A DNA stretch of 64,000 nt, taken from an uncultured Bartonella sp. Its GTDB lineage: Bacteria; Pseudomonadota; Alphaproteobacteria; Rhizobiales; Rhizobiaceae. Shown here in pieces: positions 47,462 through 57,524 of the stretch. The stretch lies in NCBI RefSeq assembly GCF_946479275.1, contig NZ_CAMLFE010000001.1, positions 248,001 to 312,000 on the forward strand, given 5' to 3'. Both the position numbers and the translations under genes were made by a program. Below the pieces are notes generated by a model. The model saw only the letters and a program-made list of their open reading frames with translations, was not told the DNA's origin and made no database searches. The number at the start of each line of letters is the position of its first letter. The first letter of the stretch is position 1.

Positions 47462-49138
47462 TCACTTTAAGCGGTGCATGAAGACAGTGCAGACCGGTTT
47501 TTTGCCCCATATTTCGTTTACAGTCGCTCTTATTGCCCGCCGAACGGCTTCGCGAAGCAACTCGTCATCTTTACGCTTGGCTCTCGGAATACTATCGATC
47601 GTTGTTTCAATCGTATCCCTGATAATCTCGTCAATGAGATTACCCTCGTCATCTGTTTCAGGTAAACCGAAACTAACAATTTCAGGTACTTCCGACAAAT
47701 TATGGTGTTTATCCAAGAGAAATGATGCTGAAACGTGACCTACATAACTTAATTTACGACGTTCACTAATGCCAAGTTCATCTTCATTGCCAATAAGATT
47801 TCCATCTTTGTAAATTAGGCCAACCGGAACTTCATCAATAACTTCCACTGGCTCGGGCGCCAATTTCAACATGTCTCCGTTGCGTATTTCAGCCACTTTT
47901 CCAATACCGGCCTGACGTCCCAACGCAGTCTGAGCAGCAAGATGAAGTGCTTCTCCGTGAACAGGAACCAATATTTCAGGTTTTACCCATTCATACATTT
48001 TTTTAAGATCACTACGCCGTGGATGCCCTGAAACGTGAACGAGAGCGTCGTGATCGGTAATTATTTTTACGCCCATATCGGTCAAGCGATTTTGAGTATC
48101 AATAATAGCTCTTTCATTTCCCGGAATACTTCGGGATGAATAGATCACGGTATCTCCGGCAGTTAACGCCAGCGAGCGCATTTCATCGCGTGATAATTTT
48201 GCTAGCGCCGCTCTTTGTTCACCCTGACTTCCCGTCAGAACCATCACAATTTTATCGCGCGGAATATAGGGATAGTCTTCTTCACTCAAAAACGCATCAA
48301 TTCCATCAAGATAGCCGAGTTCTTCAGCTACGCTCACACTGCGTTTTATCGAACGGCCAACCAGCAAAACTTGACGACCCGCTTCTTTGGCTGCACGCGT
48401 TATTGAAAGAATTCTTCCGACATTGGACGAAAATGTCGTAACTGCAACGCGCCCTTTCTCGTTGGAAATTATTTCTGTCAGACTGTTTAAAACATCACGC
48501 TCTGTTGGCGAAACACCCTCGCGCATCGCGTTTGTTGAGTCACAAACAAGCGCAAGTACACCTTCATCACCCAGTTCTCTAAAACGTTTCTCGTCTGTCG
48601 GGGCACCCAATGAAGGAGCGAGATCGATTTTCCAGTCACCCGTGTGAATAACCGTTCCAAGAGGCGTTTTTACGGCCAACGAAACCGCTTCCGGAATAGA
48701 ATGCGCGACAGCTATTGCTTCGAGCGAGAACGGCCCCAGTTCAAATCGGTCACCGGCTTTAAAAATTGTAACCGGCAGATCATAGGAACTGTAATCCAGT
48801 TCACGTTTTGTATCCAACAATCCAGCTGTAAATGCCGTGCAGTAGACCGGAATTTTCAATTTAGGCCATAAATCCAGTATTGCACCAAAATGATCTTCAT
48901 GTCCGTGGGTCACAACTAATCCCAATATATTGGGTCGTTCGTTTTCAAGAAAAGTGATGTCCGGCATCACAAGATCAACCCCTGGAAGTTCAGGACCACC
49001 AAAACTTACGCCAAGATCAACTATTAACCATTGTCGATTATCTTCGGGACCGTAACCATAGACGCCGAGATTCATACCAATCTCGCCTACGCCCCCAAGA
49101 GGTAAAAAAACCAATTCATTTTTTTTACACGACGCCAT
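47462..49138 (-). CDS. rnj: Ribonuclease J
   Basis: Beta-CASP metallo-beta-lactamase RNase with 5'-3' exo- and endonuclease activity. The metal motif THGHEDHFGAI lies near residue 77, with further ligands in IHTGDWKID near residue 168 and PVHGEALH near residue 390. The N-terminal PLGGVGEIGMNLGVYGYG is typical. At 558 residues it matches the family. The ATG has GGGAG 7 bases upstream. It follows birA by 56 bases, the conserved rhizobial order. Confidence 0.95.
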   Translation of the reverse strand: MASCKKNELVFLPLGGVGEIGMNLGVYGYGPEDNRQWLIVDLGVSFGGPELPGVDLVMPDITFLENERPNILGLVVTHGHEDHFGAILDLWPKLKIPVYCTAFTAGLLDTKRELDYSSYDLPVTIFKAGDRFELGPFSLEAIAVAHSIPEAVSLAVKTPLGTVIHTGDWKIDLAPSLGAPTDEKRFRELGDEGVLALVCDSTNAMREGVSPTERDVLNSLTEIISNEKGRVAVTTFSSNVGRILSITRAAKEAGRQVLLVGRSIKRSVSVAEELGYLDGIDAFLSEEDYPYIPRDKIVMVLTGSQGEQRAALAKLSRDEMRSLALTAGDTVIYSSRSIPGNERAIIDTQNRLTDMGVKIITDHDALVHVSGHPRRSDLKKMYEWVKPEILVPVHGEALHLAAQTALGRQAGIGKVAEIRNGDMLKLAPEPVEVIDEVPVGLIYKDGNLIGNEDELGISERRKLSYVGHVSASFLLDKHHNLSEVPEIVSFGLPETDDEGNLIDEIIRDTIETTIDSIPRAKRKDDELLREAVRRAIRATVNEIWGKKPVCTVFMHRLK

Positions 49139-49194
49139 GAGGGACTCCCTGATATCCGACTTTCCGGTGTTTATTTATCCGACTTATCTTCTTA

Positions 49195-49992
49195 TTACCG
49201 TCCCGCATTTAAAGATGCAACGTTGCCGAAATGGACATCGCCCGCGGAGACCCTTGTTTCAACACCATGACAATCTGTAACGACGCAATTAAATTTTTCA
49301 TCGAGTCCGGAAAAAATTCCTTTAATGACGCGGCTATTGCCAGTGATTGTAAGTTCTTCGCCCAAGTGAGCTGCATAGCCAAGCCATTTTTTTCGAACTA
49401 TCTCTCGTCCGTTTGGCGAGAGGTATAAGTCATAGTTTTCTGCCCAATATTTACTGAGCAATTTAAAAACCTCGGCACTGTCGGTTTTCACGCCCATATT
49501 TACTACTGCTTCGGTCGGATAAGGAGCGTCCTTGTAGACGTGGATAATATTGACCCCGATGCCAACAACCAAAGCGTATAGCGATTGTGTTAAGTACTGG
49601 AGTTCAAGCAATATTCCTGATGCTTTTGCATCTTTTAGCAACATATCGTTAGGCCATTTCAGCGTTACAACATCACTAGCCACGCCATTATGTGCGAGAA
49701 TATCTTTAACTGCATCGGCTAAGGAAACGCCTGCTACAAAACCGAGCTCGGCTGCATTTTCCGGAGCTATATTGCGCGTAAGAAGCAAGCTCGCATATAG
49801 GTCACCTTTGGGACTACTCCATTGGCGGCCTCTTCGGGCTCTACCCGCCGTCTGTTCATCCGAAACGATCCAAAGCCTATCTTCATCATCTCGCGCTTTA
49901 GCTAAAGCAACACGATTGGTGGAGTCCACACTTTCGTAGGACTCCACCTTATACTGATGTTCTTTAGCAATTTGAGAAAGAGAAAACTGCAT
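49195..49992 (-). CDS. birA: Biotin--[acetyl-CoA-carboxylase] ligase
   Basis: Attaches biotin to the BCCP subunit of acyl-CoA carboxylases. The catalytic GRARRGRQWSSPKGDL loop near residue 50, LKWPNDML near residue 110 and GIGVNI near residue 145 are intact. There is no N-terminal helix-turn-helix, so this is the monofunctional form without repressor activity. The length is 265 residues. It starts 5 bases after the nuoN stop, so it is probably read from the nuo operon. Confidence 0.94.
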   Translation of the reverse strand: MQFSLSQIAKEHQYKVESYESVDSTNRVALAKARDDEDRLWIVSDEQTAGRARRGRQWSSPKGDLYASLLLTRNIAPENAAELGFVAGVSLADAVKDILAHNGVASDVVTLKWPNDMLLKDAKASGILLELQYLTQSLYALVVGIGVNIIHVYKDAPYPTEAVVNMGVKTDSAEVFKLLSKYWAENYDLYLSPNGREIVRKKWLGYAAHLGEELTITGNSRVIKGIFSGLDEKFNCVVTDCHGVETRVSAGDVHFGNVASLNAGR

Positions 49993-49997
49993 CTTGC

Positions 49998-51461
49998 TTA
50001 GAAAAGCGACGCAGCTGCCTGCTCAGCCAGTGGCGTAAGATAAATGCCGAAGAAGATATAGAACAGCACAAATATGCCGGTGATTGTGAGCACAAATTTA
50101 AGCTCGCCCGTTAAAGGCAGGAAGCTCGCTTGTTGTGCATCATCAAACCACATGATTTTTATCACACGCAGATAGTAGAATGCACTGATTACCGAAGCAA
50201 TCATGCCGATAACAACAAGCGGTATCAATCCTGCATAAACAGCTGCTGAAAATGTATACCACTTGGCGAAAAAACCGGCCATTGGTGGAACACTTGCTAA
50301 CGAAAACAACATAACTGTCATAACCGAAGCCATAAACGGGTTGTTTTTTGCAAGCCCTGCAAGATCATATATGCTCTCTACATTTCCATCGCGCGTGCGC
50401 ATACCAAGAATAAATGCAAAAGATCCCAAGATCATTGCAACGTAAACCGTCATATAGAGGATAACGCCTTCAACGCCAAACGCTGTACCTGCAGAAAGAC
50501 CGACAAGTGCATACCCCATATGGCTGATTGACGAATAAGCCATCAAACGCTTGATATTGGCCTGTCCAATTGCAGCGAAAGCACCCAAAATCATTGAGGC
50601 AATCGACATAAACACCAGTATTTGCTGCCATGCGGCCAATGCTCCGTGTACACCTGAAAGCGGCATGAATGCCTCGACTATAACACGGATAATAAGTGCC
50701 ATCGCTGCAACCTTTGGCGCACTTGCGAAAAATGCTGTGATGGGTGTTGGGGCACCTTCATAGACATCAGGCGTCCACATATGGAAAGGAACAACCGAAA
50801 TTTTGAAGGCGAGCCCCGCAAGAACGAAGACGATACCGAATATCACCCCAAGCTGCGGTACCTGACCATTAAGGACACTTGCAAGTTCGTGGAAACCGAT
50901 TTGACCAGTAAACCCATAGATCAACGTGATACCGTATAGCAGCATGCCTGACGACAAGGCACCAAGCACAAAATATTTTAAACCTGCCTCGGATGATTTG
51001 ACATTATCGCGATTGAATGCGGCAAGCACATAAAGAGCAAGCGAATGAAGTTCCAACCCCATATAGAGTGTGAGCATGTTTCCGGCAGAAATCATGAACA
51101 TCATACCGACAACGGCAAAAAGCATAAGGATCGGATACTCGAATTTTGCAAGCTTGTCAGAGCGGGCAAATCCGACCGACATTATCAACGTGAATATTGC
51201 ACCCGCCAACATAAGTACCTTCATGTAACGCGCAAAATCGTCAATAATGAGAGCGTTGGTAGCAAATGCACTATCTTTTGGCGATAAAATAATCACGAAT
51301 ATTGTCGCAACCAAAAGTGCGACAGATAAGCCAGTGATCGTCACATAGGAACGTGTGCCAGAGTATACGCCGACCAAAAGCAGCACCAAAGCCCCCAAAG
51401 CAACAAGGAGTTCGGGAAATATCAGCGGCAATTGAGCCATTAAATCAGTATGCATGGACAT
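49998..51461 (-). CDS. nuoN: NADH-quinone oxidoreductase subunit N
   Basis: Antiporter-like membrane subunit of complex I with about 14 hydrophobic helices over 487 residues. LALYVLAAFNRDNVKSSEAGLKYFVLG-type residues near 140, the KVAAMALIIRV segment and SSISHMGYALVG near residue 300 are characteristic. The ATG at 51461 has AGAGGCGA just upstream. It is the last nuo gene and precedes birA by 5 bases. Confidence 0.96.
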   Translation of the reverse strand: MSMHTDLMAQLPLIFPELLVALGALVLLLVGVYSGTRSYVTITGLSVALLVATIFVIILSPKDSAFATNALIIDDFARYMKVLMLAGAIFTLIMSVGFARSDKLAKFEYPILMLFAVVGMMFMISAGNMLTLYMGLELHSLALYVLAAFNRDNVKSSEAGLKYFVLGALSSGMLLYGITLIYGFTGQIGFHELASVLNGQVPQLGVIFGIVFVLAGLAFKISVVPFHMWTPDVYEGAPTPITAFFASAPKVAAMALIIRVIVEAFMPLSGVHGALAAWQQILVFMSIASMILGAFAAIGQANIKRLMAYSSISHMGYALVGLSAGTAFGVEGVILYMTVYVAMILGSFAFILGMRTRDGNVESIYDLAGLAKNNPFMASVMTVMLFSLASVPPMAGFFAKWYTFSAAVYAGLIPLVVIGMIASVISAFYYLRVIKIMWFDDAQQASFLPLTGELKFVLTITGIFVLFYIFFGIYLTPLAEQAAASLF

Positions 51462-51469
51462 TCGCCTCT

Positions 51470-52939
51470 TTAGTGCAGCTGGTTAACAAGCGCTTCTACA
51501 GCCGCCGCAGTCGTATTGAGAATGGGCGTCGGATAGAAACCAAAAAATACGGTAAGAATAATCATCGGATATAGTATGAATTTCTCCCGCGGCGATAAAT
51601 CTAGAAGCGTCTTCAAGCTCTCTTTGTCGAGCTTTCCAAAGATAACACGACGATACAGATAGAGAGCATAAGACGCCGACAAAATGACACCGGTCGTCGC
51701 AATGACCGCAACCCAACTATTGACCTGGAATACACCGATCAAAGTCAGAAATTCACCCAGGAAACCGGATGTTCCGGGCAGTGCTATATTCGCCATCGTA
51801 AAAACCATGAAGGCGACAGCGTATTTCGGCATATTGTTGGCGAGGCCGCCGAAGGCTGCGATTTCTCTTGTATGCATGCGGTCATAAATGACGCCAACGC
51901 AAAGAAACAGAGCGGCAGATACGATGCCGTGAGAGAGCATTTGATAAATAGCGCCCTCGATACCTTGCTCGTTTGCGGCAAAAATACCCATCGTTACATA
52001 GCCCATATGAGCGACCGACGAATAGGCAATCAGCTTTTTCATATCTTCCTGAACAAGAGCAACGAGCGACGTATATATAATCGCAATAAGAGATAGCGTG
52101 AAAACAAATGGAGCCAAATCTGCAGAAGCAACCGGAAACATTGGCAACGAAAAACGTATAAAACCATAGCCGCCAAGTTTCAAAAGGATGCCTGCCAGAA
52201 TAACCGAGCCGGCAGTAGGAGCTTCGACGTGTGCATCCGGCAACCATGTATGAACCGGCCACATAGGTAGCTTCACAGCAAATGAAGCGAAAAACGCGAA
52301 CCATAGCCAGAATTGCATATGAGCAGGAAATTTATAGTGCAGAAGCGTTGGAATATCGAGTGTACCGGACTGCCAATACATCACCATAATTGCAACGAGC
52401 ATCAACACCGAACCAAGAAAGGTGTACAAGAAAAATTTCAAGCTGGCGTAAACGCGTCTTGGGCCGCCCCAGACACCAATGATAATGAACATCGGTATCA
52501 AGCTGCCTTCAAAAAAGACATAGAATAACACTGCATCAAGTGCACAGAAGACCCCTACAACGGCAACTTCAAGGAGCAGAAAAGCAATCATATATGCTTT
52601 AAGCCGATCCTTGACTGTTTCCCAGCTTGCCAAAACGCAGAACGGCATCAGGAACCCTGACAAAACAACGAATAAAACCGAAATTCCGTCAACGCCCATA
52701 TGATAGTTAATGCCGCCGCCGAGCCAGCTTATCTTCTCTTCCATTTGGAAGCCAGAGTTGCTGTTATCGAAACCTGCCCAGATAATCAGGGACAATACGA
52801 ATACGAACAAAGTCGTAAAAAGCGCCACATTACGAATATTGCGTTTTGCTGTTTCACCATCGTCCTTGATCAAAAGGATCAGAACAACGCCAACAAGCGG
52901 CAAAAATGTGACCGTAGAAAGAATAGGCCAGTCGGTCAT
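51470..52939 (-). CDS. nuoM: NADH-quinone oxidoreductase subunit M
   Basis: Antiporter-like proton-pumping subunit of complex I, 489 residues and about 14 helices. The key glutamate region lies in [10 protein letters not shown] near residue 125, with [10 protein letters not shown] after it. [14 protein letters not shown] and [19 protein letters not shown] are NuoM hallmarks. The ATG at 52939 shares one base with the nuoL stop (TGATG), with GGGAGC upstream; the TTG one codon earlier is less likely. Confidence 0.96.
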   Translation of the reverse strand: MTDWPILSTVTFLPLVGVVLILLIKDDGETAKRNIRNVALFTTLFVFVLSLIIWAGFDNSNSGFQMEEKISWLGGGINYHMGVDGISVLFVVLSGFLMPFCVLASWETVKDRLKAYMIAFLLLEVAVVGVFCALDAVLFYVFFEGSLIPMFIIIGVWGGPRRVYASLKFFLYTFLGSVLMLVAIMVMYWQSGTLDIPTLLHYKFPAHMQFWLWFAFFASFAVKLPMWPVHTWLPDAHVEAPTAGSVILAGILLKLGGYGFIRFSLPMFPVASADLAPFVFTLSLIAIIYTSLVALVQEDMKKLIAYSSVAHMGYVTMGIFAANEQGIEGAIYQMLSHGIVSAALFLCVGVIYDRMHTREIAAFGGLANNMPKYAVAFMVFTMANIALPGTSGFLGEFLTLIGVFQVNSWVAVIATTGVILSASYALYLYRRVIFGKLDKESLKTLLDLSPREKFILYPMIILTVFFGFYPTPILNTTAAAVEALVNQLH

Positions 52940-54903
52940 CAATTTAAGCTCCCGATCATCATCCAGGTGATGAGCGCAGCGATACCGATCAGCATCGCAA
53001 ATGCGTAATGATACAGATACCCAGTCTGCATACGAACCACCTTATTGGTTATGTCTACAACACGGGCCGCGACGCCATTCGGGCCAAGGCCGTCAATAAT
53101 TTTTCCGTCACCGACCTTCCAGAAGAAACGACCGATTACAAAAGCGGAACGGACAAACACTACGTTATAGAGTTCATCAAAGTACCATTTGTTGAGTAGA
53201 AAACGGTAGAGGAAAGGAAACGCATTAGCCAATGCTTTTGGTATTGCTGTTGAAACAATATAGAAGAGATAAGCCAATACGAAACCGGCAACCATTACTA
53301 TAAATGGAGACCATTTTACCCATGCCGGAACAGAGTGAGCTGCATGCAGGATATGATTTTCAGCTCCTGTAAACAATGCTCCTTTCCAGAAAGCATCATA
53401 GAGTTCACCAGAAAAATAGGGTTGGAATATTACACCCGCAAAAATTGCACCGATTGCCAAAATAATGAGTGGAACAATCATCACAGGTCCCGATTCATGC
53501 ACGTGATGCATGATGTCGGCCGTAGCCCGCGGCTTTCCATGAAATGTCATAAAAATCAAACGCCAGGAATAGAAACTGGTGAAGAGTGCCGCAATAACAA
53601 GAAGACAGAAGGCATATCCGCTCGCCACATTATGAGATGCGAACGCTGCCTCGATTATGCCGTCTTTTGAAAAGAAACCGGCTGTGCCGAAGGCTGTGCC
53701 CGGAATACCCACACCCGTAAGTGCCAATGTTCCGATAACCATCATCCAGTAGGTTGTTGGAATATATTTCCTTAAACCGCCCATCTTGCGCATGTCCTGC
53801 TCGTCGGAAACCGCATGAATAACGGAACCTGCTCCGAGGAACAGCAGCGCCTTGAAAAATGCGTGTGTGAAGAGGTGGAATACACCGGCACTATATGCAC
53901 CAACACCCAAAGCAACGAACATATATCCAAGTTGGGAACATGTGGAATAGGCAATGACCTTCTTGATATCGTTTTGTACCAACCCGACAGTAGCAGCAAA
54001 GAATGCTGTTGTTGCTCCGATAATCACAATGAGTGTCTGGGTTGTGGGGGCGAGTTCGAAAATCGGCGACATACGGGAAACCATGAAGATACCCGCTGTA
54101 ACCATGGTTGCCGCATGAATAAGTGCAGAAACTGGTGTTGGGCCTTCCATTGCATCCGGCAACCACGTGTGCAGGAAAAATTGGGCTGATTTAGCCATCG
54201 CGCCGATAAACAGGAAAATACAAGCAACCGTTATCGCTGTATCGCCGTTAACAGACCAACTCAGGAATGTCATATGTTCGACAAAACTCGGATCGGCTGC
54301 TCTTGCAAATATTGTGTTGAAATTGACTGATTTGAACAAAACAAAAATGCTAAAAACACCGATAAGAAACCCGAAATCCCCTACCCTGTTAACCACAAAC
54401 GCCTTGATTGCGGCAGCACATGCAGAAGGGCGTTGATACCAGAAACCGATGAGCAGATATGACGCGAGGCCGACACCTTCCCACCCGAAGAACAACTGTA
54501 CGAGGTTGTTTGAAGTTACAAGCATCAACATCATAAATGTGAAAAACGAAAGATAGGCAAAAAATCTCGGGCGTGAGGGATCGGAATGCATATATCCGAT
54601 TGAGTATATATGAACCAATGCCGATACCGAATTGACGACAATCAACATAACCGCTGTCAGAGCATCGACGTGAAGCGCCCAATCAAACTGTAACCCCCCG
54701 ACCAAAATCCAATGAAAGATCGGTATATCAACAGTTTTACCTGTCCCCAAGGCTATATCGAAAAAAGCTATCCATGACAAAATAGCCACGATAACCATAA
54801 AGGTGCAAGTAACGAGTTCGGCGGCGCGAGCACCCAACGTTTTTCCACCTAATCCGGCAATAAAAAAGCCCAGAAGCGGTAGGAAGACAATAGCGTAAAA
54901 CAT
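52939..54903 (-). CDS. nuoL: NADH-quinone oxidoreductase subunit L
   Basis: Largest membrane subunit (654 residues), proton-pumping and carrying the long lateral helix near its C-terminus. [18 protein letters not shown] near residue 140, [21 protein letters not shown] near residue 235 and [16 protein letters not shown] near residue 320 identify it. It starts 6 bases after nuoK and overlaps nuoM by one base. Confidence 0.97.
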   Translation of the reverse strand: MFYAIVFLPLLGFFIAGLGGKTLGARAAELVTCTFMVIVAILSWIAFFDIALGTGKTVDIPIFHWILVGGLQFDWALHVDALTAVMLIVVNSVSALVHIYSIGYMHSDPSRPRFFAYLSFFTFMMLMLVTSNNLVQLFFGWEGVGLASYLLIGFWYQRPSACAAAIKAFVVNRVGDFGFLIGVFSIFVLFKSVNFNTIFARAADPSFVEHMTFLSWSVNGDTAITVACIFLFIGAMAKSAQFFLHTWLPDAMEGPTPVSALIHAATMVTAGIFMVSRMSPIFELAPTTQTLIVIIGATTAFFAATVGLVQNDIKKVIAYSTCSQLGYMFVALGVGAYSAGVFHLFTHAFFKALLFLGAGSVIHAVSDEQDMRKMGGLRKYIPTTYWMMVIGTLALTGVGIPGTAFGTAGFFSKDGIIEAAFASHNVASGYAFCLLVIAALFTSFYSWRLIFMTFHGKPRATADIMHHVHESGPVMIVPLIILAIGAIFAGVIFQPYFSGELYDAFWKGALFTGAENHILHAAHSVPAWVKWSPFIVMVAGFVLAYLFYIVSTAIPKALANAFPFLYRFLLNKWYFDELYNVVFVRSAFVIGRFFWKVGDGKIIDGLGPNGVAARVVDITNKVVRMQTGYLYHYAFAMLIGIAALITWMMIGSLN

Positions 54904-54909
54904 AACGCG

Positions 54910-55218
54910 TCAGCCTTTCATCACGTTAACATCTTCAACCGCAATCGAACCGCGATTACGATAGAATACAACCAGAATAGCCAAGCCGATCGCGGCTTCC
55001 GCTGCGGCAACGGTTAACACAAAAAGCGCAAATACTTGCCCTACGAGGTCGTGTAAAACCGAAGAGAAGGCCACAAAATTCAAATTGACTGAAAGCAATA
55101 TGAGCTCAATCGACATCAAAATAATAATGACGTTTTTTCTGTTCAGAAAAATGCCAAAGACACCAATTGTGAACAACAATGCAGAAACGGTCAGATAGTG
55201 AGCAATTTCAATGTGCAT
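54910..55218 (-). CDS. nuoK: NADH-quinone oxidoreductase subunit K
   Basis: Three-helix membrane subunit with conserved buried glutamates in [12 protein letters not shown] near residue 35 and [11 protein letters not shown] near residue 70. The ATG at 55218 gives 102 residues, the normal size, with GGGAAG upstream. The longer frame to 55305 overlaps nuoJ and is rejected. Confidence 0.96.
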   Translation of the reverse strand: MHIEIAHYLTVSALLFTIGVFGIFLNRKNVIIILMSIELILLSVNLNFVAFSSVLHDLVGQVFALFVLTVAAAEAAIGLAILVVFYRNRGSIAVEDVNVMKG

Positions 55219-55231
55219 ATTATTCTTCCCG

Positions 55232-55852
55232 TTAAATACCTTTACCAGATTCAACTTTTTTAATTTCGAGTGTATCTTCAGGCATCCGAGCAACTTGTTT
55301 TGCAATCGATTGCCTTTTTACGCCCGAGCGATGATGTAATGTCAAAACGATCGCTCCAATCATTGCCACGAGCAAAACGAGCCCGGCAAGCTGGAAGTAG
55401 AAAACATAATCGGTATAGAGGATATCACCCAACGCCTGCGTATTTGTACGTTCTGCCAAATTCGGCATCGGTTCAGTTACGTGCTCGGCCAAGTCCGGCG
55501 AAAAATGTGAGCTTGCAAAAACCACTATCAATTCGACAGCGATAATAATTCCGATCAGAGCGCCAATCGGTGCATATTTCAATGCACCTCTTTTAAGTTC
55601 GGCGAAATCCACATCAAGCATCATCACAACGAACAAAAATAAAACAGCAACCGCCCCCACATAAACAACCAGCAGAATTAGACCGAGAAATTCTGCGCCG
55701 GTCAGGATAAACAACGCTGCCGCATTAAAAAATGCCAGAATTAAGAACAAGACCGAATGCACCGGATTACGCGCGGCAACGACCAAAACTGCGCTTGCCA
55801 GCATAATGAAAGCGAACAAATAAAAGAATGCCGCTGCTATACCTGTTAACAT
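55232..55852 (-). CDS. nuoJ: NADH-quinone oxidoreductase subunit J
   Basis: Five-helix membrane subunit of complex I, 206 residues. [22 protein letters not shown], the glutamate-containing [26 protein letters not shown] segment and a C-terminal charged tail ([22 protein letters not shown]) fit NuoJ. It is separated from nuoI by 98 bases that form a long inverted repeat (separate entry). Confidence 0.95.
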   Translation of the reverse strand: MLTGIAAAFFYLFAFIMLASAVLVVAARNPVHSVLFLILAFFNAAALFILTGAEFLGLILLVVYVGAVAVLFLFVVMMLDVDFAELKRGALKYAPIGALIGIIIAVELIVVFASSHFSPDLAEHVTEPMPNLAERTNTQALGDILYTDYVFYFQLAGLVLLVAMIGAIVLTLHHRSGVKRQSIAKQVARMPEDTLEIKKVESGKGI

Positions 55853-55880
55853 TGGTTTCCCCTAAGTTAAACCAAAAACG

Positions 55881-55923
55881 TTGACGCAAAATATTTACGC
55901 CGATTTAAATTTTGTTGCGTCAA
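55881..55923 (-). promoter_or_regulatory. Long inverted repeat between nuoI and nuoJ
   Basis: TTGACGCAA (55881-55889) and TTGCGTCAA (55915-55923) are perfect inverted repeats. The flanking AATATTT and AAAATTT continue the stem with one bulge and one mismatch, giving about 15 base pairs in all. No T run follows on the minus strand, so this is more likely an RNA processing or stability element, or a protein site, than a terminator. Confidence 0.55.
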
Positions 55924-55950
55924 TAAACGCAACCACACGATTTTTCCAAC

Positions 55951-56442
55951 TCACCGATAGGGTGCGTCCATAGCAATATTCCTTGCTATTTCACGTTCCC
56001 AACGATCACCATTCGAAAGTAATTTTTCTTTATCATAATAAAGCTCCTCCCGGGTTTCAGTCGCAAACTCGAAGTTTGGTCCTTCAACAATGGCTTCCAC
56101 CGGACAAGCTTCCTGACAAAACCCGCAGTAAATACATTTAACCATATCAATATCGTAACGAACCGTCCGGCGTGTACCGTCATTACGACGTGGACCAGCC
56201 TCGATGGTAATTGCTTGTGCCGGGCAGATAGCCTCACAAAGCTTACAGGCAATGCAACGTTCTTCACCGTTCGGATAACGGCGCAAAGCATGCTCACCAC
56301 GAAAACGCGGAGATACGACCCCCTTTTCGTACGGATAGTTGATCGTCGGTTTCGGAGCGACGAACTGGCGCATGGAAAGCCAGAATGCATTCCAGAATTC
56401 TATCAGAAGAAGTGACTTGGCTGCTTGAAAAAGACCAGACAT
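55951..56442 (-). CDS. nuoI: NADH-quinone oxidoreductase subunit I
   Basis: Carries two [4Fe-4S] clusters (N6a, N6b) in the peripheral arm. The ferredoxin motifs are [12 protein letters not shown] near residue 62 and [12 protein letters not shown] near residue 101. The ATG at 56442 gives 163 residues and has AGGAA directly upstream; an in-frame TTG at 56457 overlaps nuoH and is rejected. Confidence 0.97.
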   Translation of the reverse strand: MSGLFQAAKSLLLIEFWNAFWLSMRQFVAPKPTINYPYEKGVVSPRFRGEHALRRYPNGEERCIACKLCEAICPAQAITIEAGPRRNDGTRRTVRYDIDMVKCIYCGFCQEACPVEAIVEGPNFEFATETREELYYDKEKLLSNGDRWEREIARNIAMDAPYR

Positions 56443-56453
56443 ATTCCTCACCC

Positions 56454-57500
56454 TCAACTAAAACTTACGAATTTCAAATAGGCCGCCGTAATAACCACCA
56501 TTGCCAATGAAATCGGAAGAAATACTTTCCATCCCAATCTCATTAACTGGTCGTAGCGATAACGCGGAACGAATGCTTTAACCATGGCGAACCAGAAGAA
56601 AACGAAGCAGACCTTCAACACAAACCAGATAATTCCCGGAACCCAATTGAGCCACCAAACATCAAGCGGAGGCAGCCAACCACCAAGGAAAAGAATTGTA
56701 GTCAATGCGCACATAAGGACGATTGCTACATATTCGCCAAGGAAAAATAGCATATAAGGCGTCGAAGAATATTCAATCATATGGCCGGCAACAAGTTCGG
56801 ACTCTGCTTCAACCAGATCGAACGGCGGACGATTGGTCTCAGCCAAGGCAGAAATGAAGAAGATGATAAACATCGGAAACAGCGCCAACCAATTCCAATC
56901 AAGAAAAGTATTGAACGGCAATCCGATATTTGTTCCAAGACCGGCTTTTTGACCATTGACGATAGTCGTCAGATCAAGTGAACCGCTCACCAGAATGACG
57001 GTAACCAGAACGAAGCCTATCGAAACCTCATATGAAACCATCTGGGCAGTCGAACGCAAAGCACCGAGAAAAGGATATTTCGAGTTGGATGCCCAGCCCC
57101 CCATGATAACGCCATAAACTTCAAGGGATGATATGGCCAGAATATACAATAGACCAATGTTTAAACTTGCAACTGCCCAACCTTCACTGACCGGCACAAC
57201 TGCCCAGGCAGACAATGCCAATGTTGAAGAAATAAAAGGCGCAAGCAAAAATACACCCTTATTCGCGCCTGCAGGGATAATCGGTTCTTTGACGACGAAC
57301 TTGATCAAGTCTGCAAATGACTGGAATAGCCCCCAAGGCCCTACCACGTTAGGTCCCCGACGCAGCTGGACTGCCGCCCAGATTTTTCTATCCGCATAAA
57401 GCAGATAGGCTATGATAATCAATAGAACCACCAAAAGCAGCAGTGCTTTGCCGACAATAATTAGCAGGGGAAGCAGCCAGGTCATAAAGAAATCACCCAT
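56454..57500 (-). CDS. nuoH: NADH-quinone oxidoreductase subunit H
   Basis: Membrane subunit forming part of the quinone chamber, 348 residues with eight to nine helices. [21 protein letters not shown] near residue 42 and the quinone-site loop [23 protein letters not shown] near residue 215 are conserved. It lies 24 bases after nuoG. Confidence 0.97.
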   Translation of the reverse strand: MGDFFMTWLLPLLIIVGKALLLLVVLLIIIAYLLYADRKIWAAVQLRRGPNVVGPWGLFQSFADLIKFVVKEPIIPAGANKGVFLLAPFISSTLALSAWAVVPVSEGWAVASLNIGLLYILAISSLEVYGVIMGGWASNSKYPFLGALRSTAQMVSYEVSIGFVLVTVILVSGSLDLTTIVNGQKAGLGTNIGLPFNTFLDWNWLALFPMFIIFFISALAETNRPPFDLVEAESELVAGHMIEYSSTPYMLFFLGEYVAIVLMCALTTILFLGGWLPPLDVWWLNWVPGIIWFVLKVCFVFFWFAMVKAFVPRYRYDQLMRLGWKVFLPISLAMVVITAAYLKFVSFS

Positions 57501-57524
57501 TGTCTTTATTTTTCCTCTCTATCT

